From assembly GCF_014356525.2 (NCBI RefSeq), contig NC_052508.1, positions 41,286,613 to 41,350,612 of the forward strand: a DNA stretch of 64,000 nt. Reading direction: 5' to 3'. Made by a program: the position numbers and the translations under genes. How positions within the stretch are numbered: position 1 is the first letter of the stretch; each line of letters starts with the position of its first letter. Shown in pieces: positions 46,257 to 56,500 of the stretch. This stretch comes from Nilaparvata lugens (lineage: Eukaryota > Arthropoda > Insecta > Hemiptera > Delphacidae). A model generated the notes under the pieces. It ran no database searches, was not told where the DNA came from, and saw nothing but the letters and a program-made list of their open reading frames with translations.

Positions 46257-47201
46257 CTAAGTGTAGGCTGGTACTATTATAGAGTAATTAAGCGGTCTTT
46301 CTTCATTAATTGTAGACAGGCAACATGTACGTACTTTATGCAGTCTCAATGCATGCATGCAATAAACACACTGAATCTCTTTTCCATTGTGGAAAAATCC
46401 ATAATGAGCGAAGTTTCTTTTCTGTGAATTCATGTACATCGTGGCCATTTTCATACTTTGCATTAGATTTTTTTCACACATGAAATTATTTGTTTGATAC
46501 ATATTTTAAAACAACAAAGAATTATAATGTTGAGCACTGAACAAAGCACATTGTCCATCAGGTTTATTTTTATGAAAGTTACACACAGCATAACATCATG
46601 AACTAGTGAAAAAGCTGAAATTGGGTTTTGCAAAATCCTCTGGTATACATTGAACGTTAGTATGCAATCTTCTTAAAAACTTTGCTATCTCAGTTCCTTT
46701 TGTAAAAATTTTTTCATATCCTACAAGGTAATCACGCATTAATGAGTCACTGTATTCTAAATCTCCATCTCCCAATTTTATTTAATGATAGTAACGTTCT
46801 AACCATGTTACATCGTTATACAATTTTGCACTCAATTCTGTCTTTGCAAATGGCGATTTGAAATGGAATACAATATAATTATTTAACTGATCAATTATGG
46901 CAAGTTCTTTCATAATAATTTGATCACAATCTTGTTTAAACCAGTGAAGATCAACTGTAGCAATTTTCGTAGTCGCTTGCTTGTCCACTTCTTCCTGTTT
47001 GGCAGGCTCATTGAATCCCCCGTCTTTCCACTCCTCCTCCTCCCGTTTCTGCTCCTCCACCTCCTGTGGCTTCTGGATCGGTGTACTGCACCTTGGTTCA
47101 AAATAGAAACTATCAGAATCAAGATCACACTGGATACCAATAAACTGAGTTTGCACTTTGTTCTCACTCTCCAAAATATCAGAACACAAAGAATAGGACA
47201 T
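46257..47201 (-). pseudogene. Decayed reading frame ending in a BIR-like zinc module
   Basis: One frame of 315 codons from ATG 47201 to 46257 holds three in-frame stops (46784-46782, 46598-46596, 46508-46506). The amino-terminal part (about 139 residues) has an acidic Glu/Gln-rich linker and no recognised domain. After the last stop, RNFAHYGFFHNGKEIQCVYC resembles the centre of a BIR domain (AxxGFFxxG...VxCxxC), and it closely parallels the second module of the gene at 52750-53379. It could be two adjacent genes that share phase or one decayed fusion. It lies just downstream of the major capsid gene. If the BIR reading is right, the ancestral role would be interference with apoptosis. Confidence 0.5.
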
Positions 47202-47361
47202 TTTAGATGTTACCTGTTCAAAGCTGAAACTGATAATGAATCAAATTTGTCAGGGTGCACACCTTATATAACATTGCACTCAGTGCACTCTATCAATAAA
47301 ATTACTGAACTTCTTTCACCATGCTTATCAGAGGTGTGTACTCCTTCACACGATTGCTAAT

Positions 47362-48459
47362 TTAAATGCAATAAGCGGAAGTATTTGCAGGTACTGCAGT
47401 ATTAAATTCCATTTCAATACGAACAGTCGATTTCTGTTCTGAGTTCGCTATTGATTGAAGATTATAATACGAGGGTGCGAAATCCAAAAACATCCTGTAT
47501 AATAGTTCCTTTTTACCTAGCAGATTTTCATATGGATAATACTCACTGTTCAAATATACTTCAACATTGTAAATACCACAGCTATCAAAATTAGATATTG
47601 ATTTTTTAATTTTATTCTTACAATCAGTTTGAAATGCAATTATAACAAATTTTGGACTATCAAAAATCAATGTGGTGCAGACTGCCCAAGAATGGTTAAG
47701 TGAATTTTGCAAATTTTGTAATTCACAAATTACCCAATGGCGGTAACCTAATTTCAGTGGAGTGTCAGCATTGAGCAGTCTCAAAAATTTCAGTCTTACG
47801 TGATCTTCTAAAGTTATGTAGGGCATTCTCCATTGCAGTTTTGTAATTTTCACACTAATGCTTGTTCCAGTTGCAGACTCAACGCATTTTAGGTCCGTCG
47901 GTGACCTCAATAAGACGAGTTCCTGTTTCAAATTTAAAATTATTCTTTGAAAATCTTCAAAGAACAGGAGGATTAATTCCAGCGGTACACAGAAAGTGAA
48001 TTTATTATCTGTTAGCGCATATCCTGCTCTGTCAAAACCGACCAAGTGATATGTGTTCTTATCGAGCGTATTCTTCACTAGTATAGCTTTAATTGTGGAT
48101 GTTAATCCAATCAATCTTGATTAAGAAATTTGCTGACCTGCTAATTCATATCGTATTTCGTCAAAAAGGTTACTGATTATGTTACTGCTTAATTTATAGT
48201 CTGCCACAACTGGTGGACCAGCCGGGTCTGTTCACGGTTTTGTACAGCTAACTGTTCCCTCAATAAATATAAATGATTTGCAAGGTAAAGAATAGACATC
48301 TAAGAAATTTGTTCCAATACGTGCCTCGTCAGAGTTTTTTATTTCTTGTCCTGAATAAACTGTATGAGTGTGAAATTGGAATTTGGTTATATCATTATAA
48401 AACTGAAGCTCTGTATCCACGTCCAGAGTTTGACTAATTGCGGCTCCTCCTCCTAACAT
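47362..48459 (-). pseudogene. Major capsid protein (hexon-like, double jelly roll)
   Basis: One frame from ATG 48459 to 47362 (366 codons), broken only by in-frame stops at 48234-48232 and 48123-48121. The sequence shows the conserved blocks of Polinton major capsid proteins: DEARIGTNFLDVYSLPCKSF and FIEG early, VPLELILLFFEDFQRIILN in the middle, then LKITKLQW-like, HWVICELQNL, KFVIIAFQTD and VYLNSEYYPYENL. This protein builds the icosahedral shell as trimers. It is the last recognised virion gene of the leftward block, after the minor capsid gene. Recognition rests on remembered family patterns; a structure-based search would settle it. Confidence 0.85.
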
Positions 48460-48622
48460 CCCGCCAATCAACTATAAAACCTAACTTTTCTAATATTCTC
48501 GCACTTTTAGCTGACAAAGCACATTTGTTTTCAGGTGTTGACGCTCTCACGTTCGTCTCCCTAATGACATTGTGCGTACACGTCTTATTTGAACGTGGAT
48601 TGGAACAAGATACCCATTACGT

Positions 48623-49315
48623 TTACTTTTGTTTTCCATGTATGTGCAACCTAATTGTAATTGTATCTCCATGGAAATCAATAAACGATCCGTTCTGGTC
48701 TGTTACCTTTACATTAATAGTTTGAATTCGATGAGTATTCAAAGCTACATAAATAATTGGTGATGGTACTTTGTTTATCAAATAACCGCTAGGAACCTTT
48801 GGCAAAAATTCGTAGATTATATGTTTTTGTTTTCCGTCAGAGTAACTACCACATGCTAAATTACACTCAAGTACAATACTACCAATGCTTGTTATGTTAA
48901 CCAAATGCTGGGAATAATGCCATTTATTCGCTTGCAAAACAACATTATCAAAACCAAGTATCTTACCAATCGAATCAGTACATGTTGAATCAATAGCTTC
49001 ATCAGAATGAATTTCAATCTTCATGGTATTTGTGTTTGCACGTATGATAAGTTTATTATTCTTCTCATCAATATTCAATTCATTCTTCAAAGATTTTATA
49101 ATATCCTCAACTTCATATGCACCCGTATCCAGCTCAATTAATCTATCACCATATTTGAAGCTGGAATTTGTTCCTTTGTTAACATTTGCAATACTATTGT
49201 AACTAAAAAAATTAATCAATCCAATTTCCCATTCACAACTTTTATCCAATCCTATTATTTCTTGTTAATGTTTGTAGAGGTTACTTGTGTTAGATCTTAA
49301 TGTAATAACAACCAT
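48623..49315 (-). pseudogene. Minor capsid protein (penton-like, single jelly roll)
   Basis: Frame from ATG 49315 (MVVITLRSNTSNLY) to 48623, 230 codons, with one in-frame TAA at 49267-49265. After the stop the frame is clean and strongly conserved-looking: WEIGLINFFSYNSIANVNKG, DTGAYEVEDIIKSLKNEL, TDSIGKILGFDN, IVLECNLACGSYSDGKQKH, VPSGYLINKVPSPIIYVALN and FHGDTITIRLHIHG. These are the usual blocks of Polinton minor capsid proteins, which form the pentons at the fivefold vertices. Its length is normal for the family. It follows the protease gene by 31 bp and precedes the major capsid gene. Confidence 0.88.
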
Positions 49316-49346
49316 CTTGTAATGTGTGTTCAGCACAAACACTTAA

Positions 49347-49694
49347 TTACAACTGATTTGCAAGAAACAATAACGTAAGATGACCACAAAAATCACTATT
49401 TAATGGTTGCATGTGCTTCACATTATAAAATATATTTACTCCAATTTCTTTTATCCAATATTTGTCCAATTTGTATGGCGGTTGTAAATTTTCAATTGGA
49501 TCAGAATACCAAACATTAGAGCCGACTTTTTTATATGCAACCCAATGCGTGCCATCCTCGCTTTCCCTCACTAAATTCACAATGCCATTCTCGTTTTTTA
49601 GAATTTTTTTGGGTAATGCATCTAGCATATAATATATACCTCTTAGCCGAATCTGTAATAATTTCAACCAATCAATCAAATCATAATTAATCAT
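49347..49694 (-). CDS. Adenain-like maturation cysteine protease
   Basis: Intact frame of 115 residues starting at ATG 49694. It carries the adenovirus-protease-type catalytic set: His in DGTHWVAYKK (about residue 49), an acidic residue in WYSDPIENL (about 64), and the Gln...Cys-Gly-His segment in MQPLNSDFCGHLTLLFL (about 95-111), where Cys is the nucleophile. Enzymes of this family cut capsid precursor proteins at Gly-Gly-x or Gly-x-Gly sites during virion maturation. The length is short but typical for Polinton proteases. The start overlaps the end of the upstream phospholipase-like frame by 8 bp, indicating tight packing and probably a shared message. Confidence 0.85.
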   Translation of the reverse strand: MINYDLIDWLKLLQIRLRGIYYMLDALPKKILKNENGIVNLVRESEDGTHWVAYKKVGSNVWYSDPIENLQPPYKLDKYWIKEIGVNIFYNVKHMQPLNSDFCGHLTLLFLANQL

Positions 49695-49974
49695 AATTTT
49701 GTATATATGCTATATCATGTACCTTACAGGCTCTATCTAATGAATTCATACCTTGATCACCTCTCTTCAACCTTTCATTAACCTTGGTACCCGGCCCACA
49801 ATACTGATAGCCACAAGGCAAGTGGGTTCCATTTTGTTGAAGGTCAATGAGCTTATTTAGAATAGTGGATGTCACATTACCTGCTAAACCTGTCACGCCC
49901 TTAAAAACTTTTGCCGCTGAACTCAAGATTCCTCTACCTCGTTTCCTCGAACTTTGCTTTCTCCTACATATCAT
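49687..49974 (-). CDS. Parvovirus-type phospholipase A2-like protein, C-terminally short
   Basis: Starts at ATG 49974 with a basic head (ICRRKQSSRKRGRG), then a helical region and YCGPGTKVNERL followed by SLDRACKVHDIAY. The Y-C/L-GPG calcium loop and the DxxCxxHDxxY catalytic helix with the His-Asp dyad match the secreted phospholipase A2 fold found in parvovirus VP1 and in several adintoviruses, where it helps particles cross the endosomal membrane. The frame stops 4 residues after HDIAYIQ (at 49687), so the second helix that normally supplies another Asp is missing. Either this copy is truncated or the domain continues by splicing or frameshift. It is upstream of and overlaps the protease gene. 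Confidence 0.78.
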   Translation of the reverse strand: MICRRKQSSRKRGRGILSSAAKVFKGVTGLAGNVTSTILNKLIDLQQNGTHLPCGYQYCGPGTKVNERLKRGDQGMNSLDRACKVHDIAYIQNYD

Positions 49975-50005
49975 TTTCTCACCTTTCAACTCAATGGTTG
50001 AACAT

Positions 50006-50377
50006 TAACTGAAGTTAATTAATTAATTAATCATTACACTAACTTAATCGAAAGAAAATTGAATTGGTTTAATTTTCAATCGAGTTGGAAATGAATTCAC
50101 ACACACACACACTATCAGATTGCTATGTGCTTATAACATTGTTCGAATGATAAGAATATTATTTCAAATAACAAATCTGAAAAGGTGAATGCAATTTGGA
50201 AGGGAGAAATGATGTCATCGCACCCGCCCATATCTGTAGGAATGCATGCCAAAACAGATGTGGGAGAGAGCGATGCATCAACTCACCAAAGCCGCTTGAC
50301 TGTATGTGTGTGTGTGTGTGTGTATGTATGTGTAGTAGTAGTAAAGATGCTTGGCTCTGTGCATGCTTGCAACAAAC
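50006..50377. other. Intergenic spacer with microsatellites
   Basis: Contains the leader of the leftward virion genes, a TCAGT initiator-like site on the minus strand near 50010-50006, (ACAC)n at 50100-50111 and (GT)n at 50303-50325. No gene. Confidence 0.5.
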
Positions 50378-50412
50378 TATAAAAGGGGAGTCCAGCTTAT
50401 TTACATATCAGT
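50378..50412 (+). promoter_or_regulatory. Core promoter (TATA plus arthropod initiator)
   Basis: TATAAAAG at 50378-50385 is followed by TCAGT at 50408-50412. The initiator A (50410) lies 32 bp after the first T of the TATA box, the spacing expected for an arthropod RNA polymerase II promoter. It points rightward, towards the polymerase arm. Confidence 0.7.
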
Positions 50413-50507
50413 CACAACAGAGTGCAACATGAAAGCTGAACCATTCTTCTGTCTGTGTTTCTACTATTCATTGTGAACTTATCAACAACAACAACAAGTG
50501 TGAACAG
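50410..50507 (+). other. Candidate non-coding first exon
   Basis: From the predicted start site to a strong splice donor CAG|GTAAGA at 50507/50508. It holds only a 15-codon frame (50429-50476). Possible downstream acceptors are TTTTCACAG at 52395 (exon 52396-52578, ending at the donor ACAT|GTAAGT) and TCGTTTTTCAG at 53492, just before the polymerase ATG. The chain is inferred, not proven. Confidence 0.45.
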
Positions 50508-50580
50508 GTAAGAATTGAAAACAATTTTTTATCAAATATGTACACAATTTATTCACTACTGATACTACTTTAACACACAC

Positions 50581-50625
50581 ATCTATACAATTCATAACAC
50601 ATAAGTCGACGAATTGTATAGATAT
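50581..50625. repeat. Perfect 13-bp inverted repeat after the stop codon
   Basis: ATCTATACAATTC and GAATTGTATAGAT flank a 19-base loop, just beyond the 3' end (stop at 50634-50636) of the leftward spliced gene. It could form a 3'-end RNA hairpin. Confidence 0.7.
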
Positions 50626-50633
50626 AAATATTG

Positions 50634-52020
50634 TTAATGCTTAACAATTTTCATATCGGTCCAATTCCCCGACTTATGCGATACTACCATTACCAAATTT
50701 TTACAATTTTTGTTGAACTCTACAATTTTTTCCGTGCTAATGCGGGAAGCAAATCGTTGTGGTAAATATACCTCACACAACGATTTGCTTCCTGCATTGC
50801 TAATTTTCAAAATAACACGTAGTCCATGTTTATTGGTATGCTCCCTTGTGCTGATAATGAGGTAGGGTACATCCTCTTTCAACTCTCTCAGTGGCACCCA
50901 GGGTTTGGGTGCAGGCTGATTGATGAGTTGAACAAAGTCCATCTCCCTCCTCTCATCCTCCTCTGCCCTCTGCACTTCCTTCATCAGGGGGGCAAGTGAT
51001 GACTCATTCTCCACTGCAGCATGTTTCTGTTGAAAAATATTTGATTAGTGTCTTATTTGTTTCAGATTATCATCAAATAAGATTCGTCAAATCATACTAG
51101 AAAACTTGATCAATAGATTTACTACACAATCTCAAAGTGAGTAATAACTTATGTATTGCAGAATCCGCCAAAACTAATATCTTGTAATTCAATTGTATCT
51201 ATAATCAGTTCAAATAATATTTCCTTGCTATCAAATGATTTATGCATGACCGATTACTTTTAATACCAATATCTTGTAATTAAATTGTATCTCTAATCAG
51301 TTCAAATAATATTTCCTTGCTATCAAATAATTCATGCATGAGTGATTACTTTTAACACTAATATCTTGTAATTCAATTGTATCTCTAATCAGTTCAAATA
51401 ATATTTCCTTGCTATCAAATAATTTATGCATGAGCAATTACTTTTTACACTAATATCTTGTGATTCAATTGTATTTCTAATCAGTTCAAATAATATTTCC
51501 TTGCTATCAAAAAATTTATGCATGAGCAATTACTTCAAAAAATTATTCTTTGCTATCAAATAATAATAATCAAAAACTTGTATGTATACAGATTTTTTTA
51601 TAAAACAATCAATCATTGGAAAAAAATCTGTACACATACAAGTTAATAATATTTGTTGAAACTAACCTTTGTTTGTGAGAAGATTGTCTCGTCCTCATCC
51701 CCGCTAACCTCAGCCTCATCAAACACTAACCTTCTCTTCCCCTGCTTCTGCTTGATGTTGTTCTTGCTCAGAGTTGTTAGCACCGCACGTCGCGGTGCCC
51801 AGGTAGCAGGTGGAGCCAAGTGTTGAACTGGACTGTCACCCAGCACGATCTCCCCCGGCAATGGCGGTTCCACAGTGAGCGGAGAAGGAGCAGGTGCAGC
51901 AGTGGACGCGTCGGCAGCGAGGGCAGCTTTCTGTTGCCAGTAGTTGAGGATATGCTCATGTGCTGGTGGGCTATCTGGGAGGATGAATGAGGACGAGGTT
52001 GATGATGATGACGAACTCAT
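50634..52020 (-). CDS. Two-exon Polinton protein with an OB-like conserved tail
   Basis: Exon 1 runs from ATG 52020 to 51667 and ends with a consensus donor (AAG|GTTAGT). Exon 2 runs from 51026, after TTTTTCAACAG, to the stop at 50634. Both junctions are in phase 0, giving 248 residues. The head is Ser- and Pro/Ala-rich and disordered, ending in a basic KQKQGKRRLVF segment and acidic residues. The tail contains VPYLIISTREHTNKHGLRVI and VYLPQRFASRISTEKI, a small beta-rich pattern also present in the gene at 61301. I suggest a single-stranded nucleic acid binding role only as a guess. A TATA box lies about 90 bp upstream of the ATG. The intron holds tandem repeats. Confidence 0.65.
50745..50792. 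repeat. Perfect 17-bp inverted repeat inside exon 2
   Basis: GGAAGCAAATCGTTGTG at 50745-50761 and its exact complement at 50776-50792 enclose a 14-base loop. Both arms are coding (they encode GSKSLC and PQRFAS on the minus strand). Confidence 0.9.
51175..51560. repeat. Four ~92-bp tandem repeats in the intron
   Basis: Units begin near 51175, 51268, 51359 and 51452 with AATATCTTGTAATTCAATTG and share AATATTTCCTTGCTATCAAA. A separate inverted repeat (ACTTGTATGT...ACAGATTTTTT) lies at about 51588-51644, next to the donor site. Confidence 0.9.
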
Positions 52021-52107
52021 CTTGTATGATAGTGAAGTAGAGTATGGTATTTAGTACACTCGAATGTGACTCTGATGTAAATTATAATTTTGCTCGCATT
52101 ACATCTG

Positions 52108-52116
52108 TTTATATAG
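52108..52116 (-). promoter_or_regulatory. TATA box of the spliced gene
   Basis: On the minus strand CTATATAAA lies 88-96 bp upstream of ATG 52020, suiting a start site near 52080 and a 60-bp leader. Confidence 0.6.
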
Positions 52117-52631
52117 CATGCATTTCTCTCTCTGTTCCAGGTTTGTGCGAGTGAGAGCCACACATGCTGGGAAGTGGAAAAAAATTTCCCCCTAGGACTA
52201 GGCACGGAGCAGCATCTGCTGCTATATCCTCCCACATCGTTATCAACATCATTCAGATCTGTAAGTATTCTCTCCTATCATAAAAAACCGTTACAATCAC
52301 TCAAAAATTCTATATTTTTGAATAGCATCTCGCCTCTTGTGATGCTTATTGATTTCTAATATTATCAGTTATTAAATATTTCATTGTTTTCACAGCATTG
52401 GAGTGCTCACCTCACAACTCTGCTTCCGACGTCATAACCAGTTGAGCTCTCGTCAAGGCAACATACCTGAGAGGTTAGCACACAATCCGAAAAAGAAGCA
52501 TAGCCAGATAGCCATCTATCTATACCTGCACATCTATAGCCGAGGAGATACCTGTCATTCACGCATCAACCAACACATGTAAGTACATTTTTACTTTGAT
52601 TTTATCCTCAGAGGGGAGTCGGAGGAGAGGA

Positions 52632-52742
52632 AAATTGTCCTCCGATGACAAATTTTTGTCATCGGAGGACAATTTTTGTCCTTGGAGGGGATGATTTTTG
52701 TCCTCAGAGGGGAGGACAAAAATCCTCCCCTCCGAGGACAAA
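52632..52742. repeat. Cluster of strong hairpins
   Basis: Two inverted repeats lie side by side. The first has 19-bp perfect arms (52634-52652 and 52655-52673; TTGTCCTCCGATGACAAA) with a 2-base loop. The second has 20-bp arms with one mismatch (52697-52716 and 52723-52742) and a 6-base loop. GAGGACAA recurs throughout. They sit beyond the 3' end of the BIR-like gene and inside the predicted leader intron of the polymerase. Confidence 0.9.
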
Positions 52743-52749
52743 GAACCTT

Positions 52750-53379
52750 CTACAGCATACTGCATGCATGCGATTTTATCTCATCTTTACGATGTGCTTT
52801 ATCTGGGTAATCTTCTCCTCCCCCTTCTTTCTCACACTCTTCATATAAACAAAACAGTGAATGTATTACTTTTTCAAATGGATTTTCGATAATATATTTG
52901 CAATAGACACATTGCAGATAGTGATTTTTATGTAAGAAATAACCATCTCTTGCAAAATACTCTGCTTTATCAGATAATGATTTACAATAGTCACAATGTA
53001 GATGACAATGATGATTTTCAAAATACTCTCCTTGAACAGATGAATCTTCTACACGATTAAAAGTTAAATATCTTTCTTCATATTGACGTAGAATATTATT
53101 ATCGAAATTCTCCTTTTCAATTGCTATATTATCTTTCCTTCTCAATGTATAGTTCGGACTGTACCTTGCATGTTCTATTGCTGGTATGTCATTTTCTCCC
53201 CATTTTCCCAAATAAATTGAACAAAATACACAGCACACAATGTCTGGTACACATGCGAATATAAATCCCTCTTCTGCCATGTTTCCCGCTGACAAATGCT
53301 GAGAAGATTTTGTCCATCTTTTATCAAAAGTTAATAATATTAATCTTTCATGCAACATTATCTGATGCTGAGATAACAT
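52750..53379 (-). CDS. BIR-domain (inhibitor-of-apoptosis-like) protein
   Basis: Frame from ATG 53379 (MLSQHQIMLH) to 52750, 209 residues, undamaged. Residues about 28-75 contain LSAGNMAEEGFIFACVPDIV followed by CCVFC, W, and IEHARYSPNY. This is the GF....D.V.CxxC...W...D.P..EHA pattern of a BIR domain, with the final zinc Cys replaced by Tyr. A second, shorter module around 150-175 has AEYFARDGYFLHKNHYLQCV-YCKYI. No RING finger follows. Related virus proteins block caspase-dependent death of infected insect cells. The start lies 139 bp from the polymerase ATG and faces away, so both probably share a divergent control region. An intact BIR-like gene beside broken replication genes is notable. 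Confidence 0.7.
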   Translation of the reverse strand: MLSQHQIMLHERLILLTFDKRWTKSSQHLSAGNMAEEGFIFACVPDIVCCVFCSIYLGKWGENDIPAIEHARYSPNYTLRRKDNIAIEKENFDNNILRQYEERYLTFNRVEDSSVQGEYFENHHCHLHCDYCKSLSDKAEYFARDGYFLHKNHYLQCVYCKYIIENPFEKVIHSLFCLYEECEKEGGGEDYPDKAHRKDEIKSHACSML

Positions 53380-53490
53380 TTTCACACAGCGTTCTTCTAC
53401 CAATTCAAATTCACAACTGATTTAAAAACATGCAGTTGTACTCTATCACTCTAATTCTATATCATCCTGATTGTCATTCTTTCGTTTTTC

Positions 53491-53492
53491 AG
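53491..53492 (+). other. Predicted splice acceptor before the polymerase start
   Basis: TTCTTTCGTTTTTCAG ends here, 26 bp before ATG 53519. The pyrimidine tract and AG suggest that the polymerase message has a spliced leader, consistent with donors found upstream. Confidence 0.55.
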
Positions 53493-53518
53493 AATCTAAC
53501 ATCACCATCATCATCATC

Positions 53519-56500
53519 ATGCTGCGGGAACGCAGACAACATGGCATGAATTTCAGCGCAGTCTGCCATCGTATTAACATCGAGGATCCTGAGGAAATCA
53601 GCATCGAGAACGTGCTCAAGAGATCGAAATGTCGCGTTTTCGACATAATTGGGGAGCATGTGGCACGGCATGATGGCAATGTAAAATGGTTCATTGTCTT
53701 GAATGTTTTATTGTATAATTTAGTGGTGATGGATGACGGGGTTAGCCAGTCTGTCTCATCTCTCGTCAATCCTCATAGTTACTCCAACAAAGCACTAAAC
53801 GTGCTTGAGTATTATGAAGATTTTAATGATCATTTCATGTTGGCTATAAGAAAAATCCTGTCATCTTTTGAGAACTTTGTACAACATGGCAGCAGTTGGG
53901 TGTTGAAGAAAATTGACTCACTGGATGTGATCGTGATTAAATTTAATCCAATATTCACATCCAGTTTCATTCAAACACCCCAGTTTCTTAAAAACAAACA
54001 TTGCATCATAAATGTCAAAAATCTGTCTGACGAAAAATGCTTTTTATGGTCAGTCCTCGCATATTTCCATCAGAAACCAAAGGACTCACACCTGACTGTA
54101 AAATATTTGAGCAAGTTTGCTCACACACTTAATACGCGAGGTGTAAATTTTCTGGTGACGACACACAATATTAAGAAATTTGAAGTACTGAATCTGGGTA
54201 TTGCAATTCACATCATTGCATATGACAACAAAAAGTTTCTCCCCTACCGCACAAGCATTTTCCACACTCGTGAGCACCAAATTAATCTTTTAATGCTGAA
54301 AGCCTTTTTTGTTTAATTAATACCGCGAACAGGAAAATCGGATTATCGCGTCTCCTCTTCCACCTCTCAAAACACAATGGTCAAGTACACATTTGTAATT
54401 TCTGTTTTCATAGATTCACATTGACCAAATCTAAAAATTCTGATGGCAAAGCAAATTTGATGAAACATGAGCAGCTTTGTTCCAAGTTTGAATCACAGCG
54501 TGTTCCACATCCTAAACGTGGAGACACAATTAAATTTAAGGAACTAGGTGCCACGTTGAAGAAAAAGTATACAATTTACACGGATTTAGAAACTTACGTT
54601 GTTAATATCGATATTAATGATGATGATGAATCTGATTCCGATGAAATTACTCATAGCTATACAAAGAAAACAGCGCGACATATTCCTTGCGGGTATTGGT
54701 TTGTTGTTATCAATGTGAACGGAGAAATCGCATATGGACCTGTACTCCATAGATCGAGTAATTCAGATGAAAAAATCATGGAGAAATTTCTTCAGGAAAT
54801 TACAGATCTCAGTGACATTTTGTACGAGAATATGAAACGTGAAATTCTGATGCAACATTTATCTGAAAGACAAGAGCACGAATTTCAAAATTTGGTAAAC
54901 TGTGGGCTTTGCGCTGAACCGTTTTCAGACACCGATATTAAATGTTGTCACCATGCACATGAAACCGGAAATTACCTATGTGCAGCCCATGTTTCTTGTA
55001 ATTCATCAGCTTGTACTCCAGAGTACATTTTGTGTTATTTTCACAATTTCTCCAGGTTTGATTCACATTATATTCTGGAAGCACTCGGTAAATGCAAAAA
55101 AGAGATTTCCTGCATCGCAAATACGTCAGAGAGATTTTTGACACTTTCAGTAGGCAAAATTAAATTTTTAGATTCCTACAAGTTTATGAGTGAATCCTTG
55201 GAAGTATATGTGCGTAATTTGGTGGAGAGTACAGACATGGAAGAAAAGTTTGAATGTTTATTTTCAGTGTTTCATGACCCACCACGCAAACACAGACATC
55301 TCTTGTTGAAAAAAGGAATATATCCTTACTCATACATGAGTTGTCCCGAAAAATTTGCGGAAACATCACTTCCTCCCATCGAATGTTTTCATGATGATTT
55401 AACTGATACACCTCTGTCTCGCAAAGAATATGAGCATGCACAAAGAGTGTTCTCGACATTCAAACTGAAATCGCTTGGTGAATATCATGATTTCTATTTA
55501 TGTTTGGATGTGTTGCTATTAGCAGAAGTTTTTGAATATAAGAGGTCTACGCTTTTTAGCTTATACAGCCTTGATGTCACTTATTTTGTTTCCCTCGCGC
55601 ACTTTACCTGGAATTGTATGTTGAAGTATACTAAGATTGAACTAGAGTTGATCATACATCCTGACATGCATCTCATGTTTGAGGCGTTGATGAGGGGTGG
55701 GGTCTCATTTATTGGTAAACGTTATTGTGAGGCAAATAACAAGCATCTACCTGAGACATATGACCCCTCAAAACCAAGTAATTTTCTCCTTTATATTGAT
55801 GCGAACAGTTTATACTTGGAAGCCATGAGTCGAAACTTACCTGTTGGAAATTTCTTCCTCTGTGAGGAATTACAATAGAAAAAATGAAATTTCCAAGCTT
55901 GATTTCGCGAATTTGGACAGCAATTCAGAAGCTGGATATGTGATAGAATGTGATCTCAAGTATCCGGAAGAGTTACATGATAAGCATGGCAGCTTCCCAC
56001 TCGCGCCTCTCCACCAAACACCTCCACACAAATTGCTGTCAAACTATAAAACGAATGAGAACTGTCAAACTGGAACCAGAAATCTCATGAACACACTTTT
56101 TGACTGTGAAAAGAACATTGTCCACTACCTCAATTTAAAACTCTACCTTCAGCTCGGTTTGCAATTAATGAAAGTACATCGCATAATTAGCTTTTCCCAA
56201 TCTCCCTGGCTGAAAAGCTACATCGACTTCAATATCCGCAATAGACAGACCGTGGAAGATAAATTTGAAGTATCATTCTTTGAGGCCTGTTGTAATCTTA
56301 TCTTTGGTAAGACTATTCAATCAGTTCGCAAGCATATCAATGTTAAAATTATCACAGACGAAAAACGATTAGATCAAGTACATTTCAAATCCGTTATGCA
56401 AACGCTGGCAAATAATTAGTCCGAACATGATCACGGTTTCCTCTCGTAAGTTGGAACTAAAAATGGACAAGCCTATCTATTCCGGGTTTTCCGTACTGGA

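Noticed and set aside
50185..50432. Small plus-strand frames with Val/Cys runs
   Set aside because: They cross a (GT)n microsatellite and the promoter region; no conserved features.
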